Assembly: GCA_011523155.1 (NCBI GenBank)
Contig: WTHL01000100.1
Coordinates: 1-6,162, forward strand
Source: Synechococcus sp. PL34863bin_39
GTDB taxonomy: Bacteria; Cyanobacteriota; Cyanobacteriia; PCC-6307; Cyanobiaceae
Reading direction: 5' to 3'
DNA length: 6,162 nucleotides
The notes below the pieces were generated by a model. The model did no database searches. It saw nothing but the letters and a program-made list of their open reading frames with translations, and was not told the DNA's origin. Every line of letters starts with the position of its first letter. Within the stretch, counting starts at the first letter, position 1. Position numbers and translations under genes: made by a program. Shown here one piece after another: positions 1 through 5,693 of this stretch.

Positions 1-39
1 ATTGTCCGACAGCCCCCCATCGTCGCGGGCGGCTTGCCT

Positions 40-79
40 CGCCTGGTGTGCTCCTCAATCAGAGCGAAAACACCAGGCG
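40..79. terminator. Perfect 10-bp inverted repeat at the end of the small gene; possible terminator
   Basis: The arms CGCCTGGTGT (40-49) and ACACCAGGCG (70-79) are exactly complementary, with a 20-nt loop between them. The stop codon of the small minus-strand gene (59-61) lies inside the loop, and the distal arm encodes part of its last residues. A GC-rich stem at a gene end fits a transcription terminator or a 3'-end stabilising hairpin. No T-tract follows on either strand, so it is not a textbook intrinsic terminator. Position is the main argument; function is inferred. Confidence 0.35.
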
Positions 80-250
80 GGCATGAATCCGGCACACCGT
101 GATCGCTTCCTGGGGAGGCTGCCTGCAGAGCCGCCCCAGCTCCCGATTGAGCTCCTGCAACTCAACCATCGGGAATCCGGTCACAGGGAGAGCAGCGACA
201 AGGCCGCTGAGCGCAACAGGCAACGGCAGAATCCAAGCCAATCCCCTCAT
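59..250 (-). CDS. Small hypothetical protein with probable signal peptide (63 aa)
   Basis: No function is recognised. The product starts with a short basic end (M-R) followed by a hydrophobic run at about residues 3-25, which looks like a signal peptide or single membrane anchor. The remainder is a short polar part with two cysteines (C42 and C53), the stretch LNRELGRLC (about 34-42) and the ending VCRIHARLV (about 52-60). Two cysteines behind an export signal would allow a disulfide in the periplasm or thylakoid lumen; this is inferred. It resembles small conserved secreted proteins of marine picocyanobacteria as I remember them, which cannot be confirmed here. ATG at 250 is preferred; an in-frame TTG at 268 would add six residues (MRRARP), but the nearest Shine-Dalgarno-like AGGAGG is 21 nt from that TTG. 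The gene follows nanE after 106 nt on the same strand. Chance ORFs of this length are common in GC-rich DNA, so the call is moderate. Confidence 0.6.
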   Translation of the reverse strand: MRGLAWILPLPVALSGLVAALPVTGFPMVELQELNRELGRLCRQPPQEAITVCRIHARLVFSL

Positions 251-289
251 TGGTCTCGCGCGTCTCAAGCGATTCTGGGGTGGTCTCCC

Positions 290-319
290 CCTCCTCTGTC
301 AAATCCAGGTGACAGGAGG
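290..319. other. Bulged hairpin between nanE and the small gene
   Basis: CCTCCTCTGTCA (290-301) pairs with TGACAGGAGG (310-319). This gives two 5-bp helices separated by a 2-nt bulge around an 8-nt loop. As minus-strand RNA it lies about 38 nt after the nanE stop and about 40 nt before the ATG of the small gene. A weak 4-bp hairpin (GCCC/GGGC) lies between nanE and it. No T-tract follows, so termination is uncertain; it could instead be a processing or stability element. Its 3' arm on the minus strand contains GGAGG, but this is too far from either start to act as a normal ribosome site. The rest of 251-356 shows nothing further. Confidence 0.35.
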
Positions 320-356
320 CTGGCCCTTCAGGGCAAAGACGCGGGAACGGATGCCG

Positions 357-1052
357 TCATCCGGCAGCCAGCTGCCTGCAGTACCGCTGCACCTGCAGGT
401 CAACACCCGTGATGGCGGTGCCGACCACCACGCAGTCCGCTCCAAGCTTCCGTGCTTCAACGGCCATCTCAGCGGACGCGATACCCCCCTCACTGATCAA
501 CGCAACACCTGTTGGAAGCTGTTGACGCAGGGGCTCGAGCAGAGACCAACCAGGAGGTGAAGCCGCAGCCGTCTCAGCGGTGTAACCGAACAGGGTGGTG
601 CCGACGAAGCGACACCCGAGACGGGCCGCTTCCACGCCCGCTTCGACACTGTCGACGTCGGCCATCACAGGAGCCTTGAGATCCTCGGATGCACGCCGCA
701 CCAGGTCGGCCAACAGTTCACCATCCGGCCTTGCACGCGCCGTTGCATCGATGGCAACAATGTCGGCGCCGGCACTCCAGACAGCTTGCATCTCATGCCA
801 GCGCGGGGTGATGTAGACCTCACTGTCAGGAAATGTGCGCTTCCAGAGGCCGATGATCAGGGCATCGGGACACCGCCTGCGCACAGCGCCAATGTGCTCC
901 GGGCTTTCAAGACGAACGCCGACGGCCCCATTCAGGAGGCTGGCTTCCGCCATGGCTGCAATCACCTCGGAATCACGCATCGGCGAGCCCTCAGGTGCCT
1001 GAACCGACACGATCAGACCACCGCGCAGGGCGTCAGCATCAAGAAACGCCAT
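357..1052 (-). CDS. nanE: Putative N-acetylmannosamine-6-phosphate 2-epimerase (NanE family), 231 aa
   Basis: NanE enzymes interconvert N-acetylmannosamine-6-phosphate and N-acetylglucosamine-6-phosphate in the cytoplasm, normally in sialic-acid or amino-sugar catabolism. The length is typical and the sequence reads as a TIM barrel of this family: K71 in GLWKR followed by PDSEVYITP (75-83) is the expected catalytic lysine region, VAIDAT lies at 99-104, MADVDS at 130-135, GTTLFGYT at 151-158, E188 in ISEGGI (187-191 core) is the expected second catalytic residue, and VVVGTAITG (208-216) is the phosphate-binding end. The N-terminal strand reads VSVQAP where many relatives have a cysteine (VSCQA). 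ATG at 1052 is only 3 nt after the stop of the upstream gene, so translation is probably coupled; no Shine-Dalgarno sequence is evident. No other nan gene is in the window, so the physiological role here is open. Family assignment is firm; the exact substrate is inferred. Confidence 0.92.
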   Translation of the reverse strand: MAFLDADALRGGLIVSVQAPEGSPMRDSEVIAAMAEASLLNGAVGVRLESPEHIGAVRRRCPDALIIGLWKRTFPDSEVYITPRWHEMQAVWSAGADIVAIDATARARPDGELLADLVRRASEDLKAPVMADVDSVEAGVEAARLGCRFVGTTLFGYTAETAAASPPGWSLLEPLRQQLPTGVALISEGGIASAEMAVEARKLGADCVVVGTAITGVDLQVQRYCRQLAAG

Positions 1053-1055
1053 CGA

Positions 1056-1526
1056 TCAGGACGCCCGGGGGAGGTCGTCAGACGCATCGGGCAGCCAACG
1101 TCGCAGACGCTTCAGAGAAGGAGCAGGAGGCAGGGGGATCGTCGAGGGGTCGGCCTCCTGAACGGCAGACCGCGGAGCACTCGGAGCGACGGCACTGCTG
1201 ACGTCATCCAGGCACCCCCGGATGACGGATTTGACGCGGGCCAGAGGTGACGGCCTCGGATCTTCGCGTTGCTCGGAGCGTGGCTCGGGAGCTGGAAGAT
1301 CGAGGCATTCGCTCGGATCGGCCACAGCCCCCTGCACCATCTGAGACGACGCAACCTCGTCGTTGGTGCCCGCCGCCTCCGGCAGCGTCGCGACCCCATA
1401 CCGATGAGCCCATTGAAGCTCGATGCGGGCGATCTCTCGCCGGTCTCCACGGGAGCGAACCTCCCGCAGCTGCTGGAGGAGGGCATCCCGCCGTTGCTGG
1501 GGGAGTGAGGGATTGGGGGCAGTCAC
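1056..1526 (-). CDS. Hypothetical protein, Pro-rich linker between two charged ends (156 aa)
   Basis: No known family is recognised. The N-terminal part (about residues 8-45) is a highly charged, probably helical segment rich in Arg, Gln and Leu (QQRRDALLQQLREVRSRG, then IELQWAHRYGV). The middle (about 50-130) is rich in Pro, Ser, Ala and acidic residues and is probably disordered. The end is a basic, aromatic motif (LKRLRRWLPD, then DDLPRAS). Neither a signal peptide nor a membrane segment is seen, so it is probably cytoplasmic. The start is uncertain: GTG at 1526 lies 4 nt after the stop of the ABC permease, while TTG at 1538 would add four residues and overlap the permease by 8 nt; neither has a Shine-Dalgarno sequence. 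I chose GTG as the commoner start codon. The tight junctions on both sides (3 nt to nanE) support a real gene in the operon. Function unknown. Confidence 0.75.
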   Translation of the reverse strand: MTAPNPSLPQQRRDALLQQLREVRSRGDRREIARIELQWAHRYGVATLPEAAGTNDEVASSQMVQGAVADPSECLDLPAPEPRSEQREDPRPSPLARVKSVIRGCLDDVSSAVAPSAPRSAVQEADPSTIPLPPAPSLKRLRRWLPDASDDLPRAS

Positions 1527-1530
1527 AGGG

Positions 1531-2364
1531 TCAGGCAAGTTTGCGGTTGAGAAGCGGGCGAATGAGAAGGAACAATCCCACGGTGAGAGCCATCAGCACG
1601 AGGAGGCAGGTGTAGCCGCTCACCGAGCCATAGGGGGCATCGAGCAGAACCAGCGAGAGGTCGAGGGGGCCGGCGTAGGCGGCACGAATGGGTTCAATCG
1701 CGAAGGTAAGGGGATTCAGGGCAGCCAGCCAGCCCAACCATGGCGGCATGAACGACAGCGGGGCGAGCGCCGTGCTCGCGAACAGAAGCGGCAGATTGGC
1801 GACGAAGATCACTGCAATCAGTTCGATGTGTCCGGGAAGCGCGAAGGCCAGTCCGAGACTGAGCGCGGTGACGGCGAACACCAGCATCAGCAACGTGATC
1901 AGCACCAGACCAAGCCCCGCCATTCCGGGCCAGCCATAGCCCAGCAGTGCTGCTGTGCCCATGATGGCCAGGCTTTGCACCAGGCTCAGGGTGGTGATGT
2001 AGATCACCGATGCGAACACGATCGAACTGCGACTTCGCAGAGGAGCCACCAGAAGACGGTTAAGGAAGCCGAATTCACGGTCGAACATCACCGGCAGGCC
2101 GGCATTCAGCGCCGCACTGAACGCCGTGAACACGATCAGCCCCGCACCGAGGAAGCGGCCGTAGCTGGTGCCTCCAGGCAACAATCCTTCCGGAGCCCTT
2201 GAGAACAGAGCTCCGAACAGCACCAGCCAGATCAACGGCTGCAGCACCCCAGCGACGAGGGTGGACGGTCGGCGTTGCAGCTGGAGGAACAGACGGCGCG
2301 TCAGCGCCGTCGTTTCCTGGACGATTTCAGAGAACGGGGTGCGCTGGGCAGGCGAAGCGGTCAT
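1531..2364 (-). CDS. ABC-2 type exporter, membrane permease subunit (DrrB/NodJ-like), 277 aa
   Basis: This is the membrane half of an ABC exporter, working with the ATPase encoded just upstream. About six hydrophobic segments are visible, near residues 36-56, 71-91, 113-138, 148-175, 180-203 and 252-270. The loop DREFGFLNRLLVAPLRS (95-111) corresponds to the conserved cytoplasmic motif of ABC-2 permeases that contacts the ATPase, and the segment FMPPWLGWLAALNPLTFAIEPIR (about 205-227, with the conserved MPxWL and NPLT) is the other family hallmark. ATG at 2364 lies 48 nt after the ATPase stop; no clear Shine-Dalgarno sequence precedes it. The substrate cannot be read from the sequence: relatives export drugs, lipo-oligosaccharides or other hydrophobic compounds. 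Its place after ctaA-ctaB makes a role linked to the oxidase or to heme possible, but that is inference from position only. Confidence 0.92.
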   Translation of the reverse strand: MTASPAQRTPFSEIVQETTALTRRLFLQLQRRPSTLVAGVLQPLIWLVLFGALFSRAPEGLLPGGTSYGRFLGAGLIVFTAFSAALNAGLPVMFDREFGFLNRLLVAPLRSRSSIVFASVIYITTLSLVQSLAIMGTAALLGYGWPGMAGLGLVLITLLMLVFAVTALSLGLAFALPGHIELIAVIFVANLPLLFASTALAPLSFMPPWLGWLAALNPLTFAIEPIRAAYAGPLDLSLVLLDAPYGSVSGYTCLLVLMALTVGLFLLIRPLLNRKLA

Positions 2365-2412
2365 CGGGGAATCGGAACGGGCATCAAGGGATCGAACAGA
2401 ACGATTGGGAGA

Positions 2413-3426
2413 TCAGCGCATGGACTGCTTCCGCTCCTGCTTCACATCCCGCTGCCCTGCCACCGCCAGTTCCGCATCCATCAGGGTCCTGCCTGTGGCC
2501 TGCAGGTACACATCATCCAGACTGGGTCGGCTCTGGGCCAGGGAGAACACTGAGAGCCCCTCCTGCGCAAGCTGAGAGCGCAACCGTTCCAGCACAGGCT
2601 CTCCCTCCACCACAAGATTGAGGGAATAGCCCTGAGCACGGTTCACCACGATCTGCAGCACACCCTCCACAGGGCGCAGCAGAGACTGGAGCCGGGCGGC
2701 TTCCTCCGCATCACTGAATTCCCTGACCCGCAAGGTGACACGGTCACCGCCGAGTTGCTGCTTGAGCGCCTCAGGCGTTCCTTCCGCGATCACCCGGCCG
2801 GCATCGATGATGGCCATGCGGTCAGCCAGAGCCTCCACTTCCTCGAGGTAATGGCTGCTGAGCAGAACGGACGTGCCATCGCGGCAGAGGGCACGCAAGA
2901 CGTCCCAGATCGCAGCCCGACTCTCGATGTCGAGCCCAACGGTGGGCTCATCGAGCACCAGAAGCCGCGGCCGATGCAACAGACCGGAGGCAAGATCGAG
3001 ACGACGGCGCATGCCTCCGGAATAGGTCCCACAACGCCGATCGACCCAGTCGTGCATGCCAAGCAGAGCAATCAGCTCTGCGATCCGCTCATCACGCGCC
3101 TGGGTGCGCAGGTGGTAGAGATCGCCCTGGAGCTGAAGAAGCTCTCGGCCCGTGAGGATTTTGTCGATCGCGACCTCCTGAGCCACATAGCCGAGCTGTT
3201 CACGCACGGCCCGGGGATCAGCCAGTGCATCAATACCTGCCACATGGACCTCCCCTGCGTCGGGCTCCAGAAGAGTGGCGAGGATTCTCAACGTGGTGGT
3301 CTTACCGGCGCCATTGGGGCCGAGAAGGCCATACAGGCAACCTTCAGGCACAGCGAGAGAAAGGTCATCAAGCGCTGTGACCGAGCCATAGGACTTGCGC
3401 AGATGAGCCAGCTCCAACAAAGGCAT
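2413..3426 (-). CDS. ABC exporter ATP-binding subunit (DrrA/CcmA-like), 337 aa
   Basis: This is the ATPase that powers the ABC-2 permease encoded next. The nucleotide-binding domain is complete: Walker A GPNGAGKTT (36-44), Q-loop glutamine Q83, signature YSGGM (135-139), Walker B LLVLDEP (155-161) with catalytic E160, and the switch histidine H192 in SSHYLEE. A C-terminal domain of about 110 residues follows and ends in SLDDVYLQATGR (302-313), the typical tail of drug/lipid-exporter ATPases of the DrrA type. The last 20 or so residues are charged and probably variable. I chose ATG at 3426 because the family's conserved sequence begins at once after it (LLELAHLRKSYGSVTAL). A TTG at 3444 would add six residues of no obvious function. 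The gene starts 30 nt after the ctaB stop and ends 48 nt before the permease. Confidence 0.95.
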   Translation of the reverse strand: MPLLELAHLRKSYGSVTALDDLSLAVPEGCLYGLLGPNGAGKTTTLRILATLLEPDAGEVHVAGIDALADPRAVREQLGYVAQEVAIDKILTGRELLQLQGDLYHLRTQARDERIAELIALLGMHDWVDRRCGTYSGGMRRRLDLASGLLHRPRLLVLDEPTVGLDIESRAAIWDVLRALCRDGTSVLLSSHYLEEVEALADRMAIIDAGRVIAEGTPEALKQQLGGDRVTLRVREFSDAEEAARLQSLLRPVEGVLQIVVNRAQGYSLNLVVEGEPVLERLRSQLAQEGLSVFSLAQSRPSLDDVYLQATGRTLMDAELAVAGQRDVKQERKQSMR

Positions 3427-3456
3427 CAGGCCGAGGCAGGACAAGAGATGTGGAAT

Positions 3457-4461
3457 CTAGGCAGCAGTCTGGATCAGGCCGCCGAGAAAGGGATCGATGG
3501 CGTGATGCACCTGTTGATCAAACAGTGCAGCAGCTGGAAGGCGGCTCATGATCAGAAGCAGACAGATGCCGAAGAGGTAGAGGATCGACCACCGGAACAG
3601 GGCCTTGGCCCGGTCGGTGCTCTCCGGTGCCTGGGCGAGATTGCGCACCATCTGCAGCAGGCGGGCATTGAAGGGCACCAGGAGCAGCCCGTAGAGCACG
3701 CCTCCCTCGGGCAGAGCGAGCACGCCGAATCCACTCAGCAGCACCGTGGCCCAGCCGTAACGACGAATCGCATGGGCTGTCACCAGGGGGCCCTTCACCA
3801 CAGGCAGCATCGGAATCCCCACCGCGCGGTAGTCATCGCGCAGCAGCAGGGCCAGGGCCCAGAAGTGGGCAGGCGTCCAGACCATCACGAGGGCGAAGAG
3901 CCACCAGCCGCTGAGGCCGACATGGCCCGTGGCGGCAGCAGCGCCCACCAACGGAGGAATCGCACCGGCGACACCCCCGATCACGATGTTTTGAGGTGTT
4001 CGCGGCTTCAGGAAGGCCGTGTAGAGGAGCACGTAGCTGCAGAGCCCCAGCAGGGACAGCGCTGCCGCCAGGCAGTTCACCCCACTGACCAGCAGGACAG
4101 CGGCCGCGAGAGTGCAGGAAATGGCACCGGCGAGGGCAGAGGTGGGTGAGAGGCGCCCTGACGGAAGAGCCCGTCCGCTGGTGCGCTGCATCCGGCCATC
4201 CAGCTCCTGCTCCCAGAGACAGTTGAGAACTCCTGCGGCGGCGGCGGCGAGTGCACCGCCACCAAGGGTGCAGGCCAGGCGAGGCGAAGCGAGCGGCCAC
4301 CCTTCACTCAGGGCCATTCCCCCAAGGGTCGTTGCCAGAAGCAAGGGGATCAGGCGGGGCTTCGCCACCTCAAGCCAGGCCGGCAACTTGACCCGTTTGC
4401 GGGAGGGCACGACCTCCTCGCGGGTGATGGCGACGGGTTGCGGAGCAGTGGAACTAGCCAT
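3457..4461 (-). CDS. ctaB: Protoheme IX farnesyltransferase (heme O synthase) CtaB, 334 aa
   Basis: CtaB transfers a farnesyl group to heme B, giving heme O, the first step toward heme A for cytochrome oxidase. It is a polytopic membrane protein of the UbiA prenyltransferase family. The first Asp-rich motif is complete: N80, E84, D88, then M91, R93-T94 and R97, matching the UbiA signature with Glu in place of the usual first Asp. The segment TPQNIVIGG (155-163), [11 protein letters not shown] (195-205) and [13 protein letters not shown] (209-221) are CtaB hallmarks. Hydrophobic segments fill most of residues 35-310, and a soluble N-terminal extension of about 30 residues precedes them. ATG at 4461 overlaps the end of ctaA by 8 nt, so translation is likely coupled. 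A GGAG at 4469-4472, inside ctaA and 7 nt before the ATG, is a good ribosome site and supports this start. Confidence 0.97.
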   Translation of the reverse strand: MASSTAPQPVAITREEVVPSRKRVKLPAWLEVAKPRLIPLLLATTLGGMALSEGWPLASPRLACTLGGGALAAAAAGVLNCLWEQELDGRMQRTSGRALPSGRLSPTSALAGAISCTLAAAVLLVSGVNCLAAALSLLGLCSYVLLYTAFLKPRTPQNIVIGGVAGAIPPLVGAAAATGHVGLSGWWLFALVMVWTPAHFWALALLLRDDYRAVGIPMLPVVKGPLVTAHAIRRYGWATVLLSGFGVLALPEGGVLYGLLLVPFNARLLQMVRNLAQAPESTDRAKALFRWSILYLFGICLLLIMSRLPAAALFDQQVHHAIDPFLGGLIQTAA

Positions 4462-5488
4462 GGCAAGGCTCCAGAGAAGGTGAATCAGGATCTGCAGCGG
4501 CAGCGAGATCGGCGGGGCGCGGACGTCGACAGGTGAGGGCGGCGAGAAGCGCGACCAGAAGGCTGGCCACCAGCTGATGGGCGACGGTCACCAACGGGGC
4601 AGCGAGTCCGAGCCTGAGGGTGAGGACCCCGAGCGCGATCTGAACCACAACCAGACCGGCGGTGGGGAGCAGAAGCGGCCACTGGCGTCGGGTCCAGCCA
4701 TTGGCCAGAAGCGCGACAGCAACGAACAGCAGAACCGCTGCGGCAACAGGCGTTGCCGCACTGCGATGCCAATGCAGCCATTGGCAGGCCTGACCGGAAT
4801 CGAGACATCGCCTGGCCGCCCAGGCCGTTGCCATACGCCCACCGAGGAGACACTGGGCACCCACAGCTGTCGCGCAGAGGCCAGCGCCGAGTGGCCACCA
4901 CAACGGGGCAGACGCAGCAGCAACGGGAGCATCCGAACCGGGAACCGGGTCGGCCCGCAGCAGCTGAGCGAGACCGCTGACAAGGGCCACCAGGGTCAAG
5001 CCAAGGGCGAGGTGCGACGTCACCACCCCCGTTGGCAACAACTGCAGAACCGTGAGAGCGCCGAGTGCGCCCTGGATCAGCACGAGAACCAGGAGTGCGG
5101 CGCTGAACGGCAGCAGCCAGGACGGCAATTGACGACGCCACCAGATCGCTGTTGCGAACAGCACCAGCAGGGCGACCCCGATGACAAAGGCATCAAGCCG
5201 ATGGAACCACTCCAGGAAGACCTGAAGGTTCATCTGCCGCCCGGGCAGCAAGCTGCCGTAGCAGAGCGGCCAGTCAGGACAGGCAAGCCCTGCCTCCATC
5301 ACCCGGGTGGCACCACCGACCACCACGAGCGCCACGAGAGCAACAACGAGGTGACTGGCCAGCTGTGCGAGCCGGCGGCGAATCGGCAGGAGATTGGAGC
5401 TGACCAAAAGGAAGAACTTCCTCACCGACAGCGACAGGATTGAACGGAACGTAGCGATCCAATCCACAACGGCACGGTCTGTGGCCAT
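4454..5488 (-). CDS. ctaA: Heme A synthase CtaA (COX15 family), up to 344 aa
   Basis: CtaA oxidises the C8 methyl of heme O to a formyl group, yielding heme A. It is a membrane protein of eight helices in two related halves. The first half shows [19 protein letters not shown], with the cysteine pair C70/C76, then E93 and H96 in EWFHR and H159 in SHLALG. The second half shows C228 and C235, H241 in WLHWHR and H304 in VAHQLVA. These are the four heme-ligand histidines, the catalytic-loop glutamate and both cysteine pairs known from Bacillus CtaA (306 aa). The start is uncertain. ATG at 5488 gives about 35 residues before the first helix and lacks a Shine-Dalgarno sequence. A TTG at 5407, with GAGGA 11 nt upstream, would give 317 residues, closer to the family length. 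The gene is probably the first of the minus-strand operon and diverges from ctaC. Confidence 0.96.
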   Translation of the reverse strand: MATDRAVVDWIATFRSILSLSVRKFFLLVSSNLLPIRRRLAQLASHLVVALVALVVVGGATRVMEAGLACPDWPLCYGSLLPGRQMNLQVFLEWFHRLDAFVIGVALLVLFATAIWWRRQLPSWLLPFSAALLVLVLIQGALGALTVLQLLPTGVVTSHLALGLTLVALVSGLAQLLRADPVPGSDAPVAAASAPLWWPLGAGLCATAVGAQCLLGGRMATAWAARRCLDSGQACQWLHWHRSAATPVAAAVLLFVAVALLANGWTRRQWPLLLPTAGLVVVQIALGVLTLRLGLAAPLVTVAHQLVASLLVALLAALTCRRPRPADLAAAADPDSPSLEPCHG

Positions 5489-5584
5489 TCACAACATCAA
5501 TTGCCGACATCCACGGCCAGAACATCTCCAGACACTGACAAATCACAGCGACCGATTCTCGAAATCCATGATCCCGCAGCTGGT

Positions 5585-5599
5585 TTGACGCATCGTCAA
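5585..5599. promoter_or_regulatory. 15-bp palindrome TTGACG-CAT-CGTCAA, candidate operator
   Basis: The arms TTGACG (5585-5590) and CGTCAA (5594-5599) are perfectly complementary around a 3-bp centre. A short, symmetric site of this shape in a divergent promoter region is what a dimeric regulator would bind, and each arm also resembles a -35 box in opposite directions. It lies 97 bp from the annotated ctaA start and 95 bp from ctaC, nearly midway. A 6-bp arm palindrome can arise by chance, so the role is inferred. Confidence 0.35.
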
Positions 5600-5654
5600 T
5601 GCCAGCGCCAGTGCAATTTCCAACCCTCTTAAGAATCAACGCGTAGTTGCCCGC

Positions 5655-5682
5655 GATTGATCTCCATAGCCTGAGATCAGTC
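5655..5682 (+). promoter_or_regulatory. Inverted repeat / predicted leader hairpin just upstream of the ctaC ribosome site
   Basis: GATTGATCTC (5655-5664) pairs with GAGATCAGTC (5673-5682) around the 8-nt loop CATAGCCT. As plus-strand RNA this is a 10-bp stem with one G-U pair; as DNA the inner seven pairs (TGATCTC/GAGATCA) are perfect. The base of the stem directly touches the AGGGG ribosome site (5683-5687), and the ctaC start is 11 nt further on. It could be an RNA element affecting ribosome access or mRNA stability, or a protein operator overlapping the ctaC promoter. The structure is seen; the role is inferred. Confidence 0.45.
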
Positions 5683-5687
5683 AGGGG
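5683..5687 (+). promoter_or_regulatory. Shine-Dalgarno sequence that sets the ctaC GTG start
   Basis: AGGGG lies 6 nt before GTG 5694, a standard distance. An in-frame TAG at 5667-5669 rules out any start upstream of it, and the next in-frame ATG (codon 14) would cut into the first hydrophobic helix. GTG at 5694 is therefore the best start for ctaC. Confidence 0.65.
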
Positions 5688-5693
5688 CCACCC

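Larger units (their letters stand above)
5489..5693. promoter_or_regulatory. Divergent intergenic region between ctaA and ctaC
   Basis: These 205 bp separate two divergent cytochrome-oxidase transcripts and must hold promoters in both directions, unless a longer leader is used. It is visibly more AT-rich than the flanking genes, especially around 5610-5640. No convincing paired -35/-10 boxes were found on either strand: TTGACG occurs on both strands within the palindrome at 5585-5599, but no good -10 box lies 16-18 bp from either copy, and TTGCCC (5647-5652) also lacks a partner. No obvious NtcA-type GTA-N8-TAC site is present. Two inverted repeats are listed separately. If ctaA really starts at 5407 the region is 286 bp. 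Confidence 0.6.

Noticed and set aside
1..58. Possible start of a further minus-strand gene at ATG 20
   Set aside because: Only six full codons are visible, there is no ribosome site, and the frame cannot be judged at the window edge.
2..412. Plus-strand open frame at the left edge
   Set aside because: It runs opposite the small signal-peptide gene and into the nanE end; composition (Pro, Ser, Arg, Gln) is not protein-like. Other frames at the edge are too short to assign to a gene.
1423..2202. Plus-strand open frame of 259 codons opposite the ABC permease
   Set aside because: Its Gln/His/Glu/Arg-rich, low-complexity product mirrors hydrophobic codons on the other strand; the permease on the minus strand has clear family motifs.
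2755..4149. Long plus-strand open frame of 464 codons opposite the ABC ATPase and ctaB
   Set aside because: It is antisense to two strongly supported genes, is rich in Gln, His, Glu and Arg as expected from the reverse complement of membrane-protein codons, and shows no recognisable motif.
4577..5443. Plus-strand open frame of 288 codons opposite ctaA
   Set aside because: Same composition artefact; ctaA carries all expected heme ligands and cysteines.
5394..5588. Plus-strand 64-codon frame within the ctaA/ctaC divergent region
   Set aside because: Overlaps the ctaA start antisense, has no ribosome site and no recognisable features.
5629..5670. Possible sigma-70 promoter for ctaC using TTAAGA or TTGCCC with CATAGC
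   Set aside because: Spacings are wrong (no -10-like box 16-18 bp downstream of either hexamer, CATAGC only 12 bp from TTGCCC), so no specific promoter is called.
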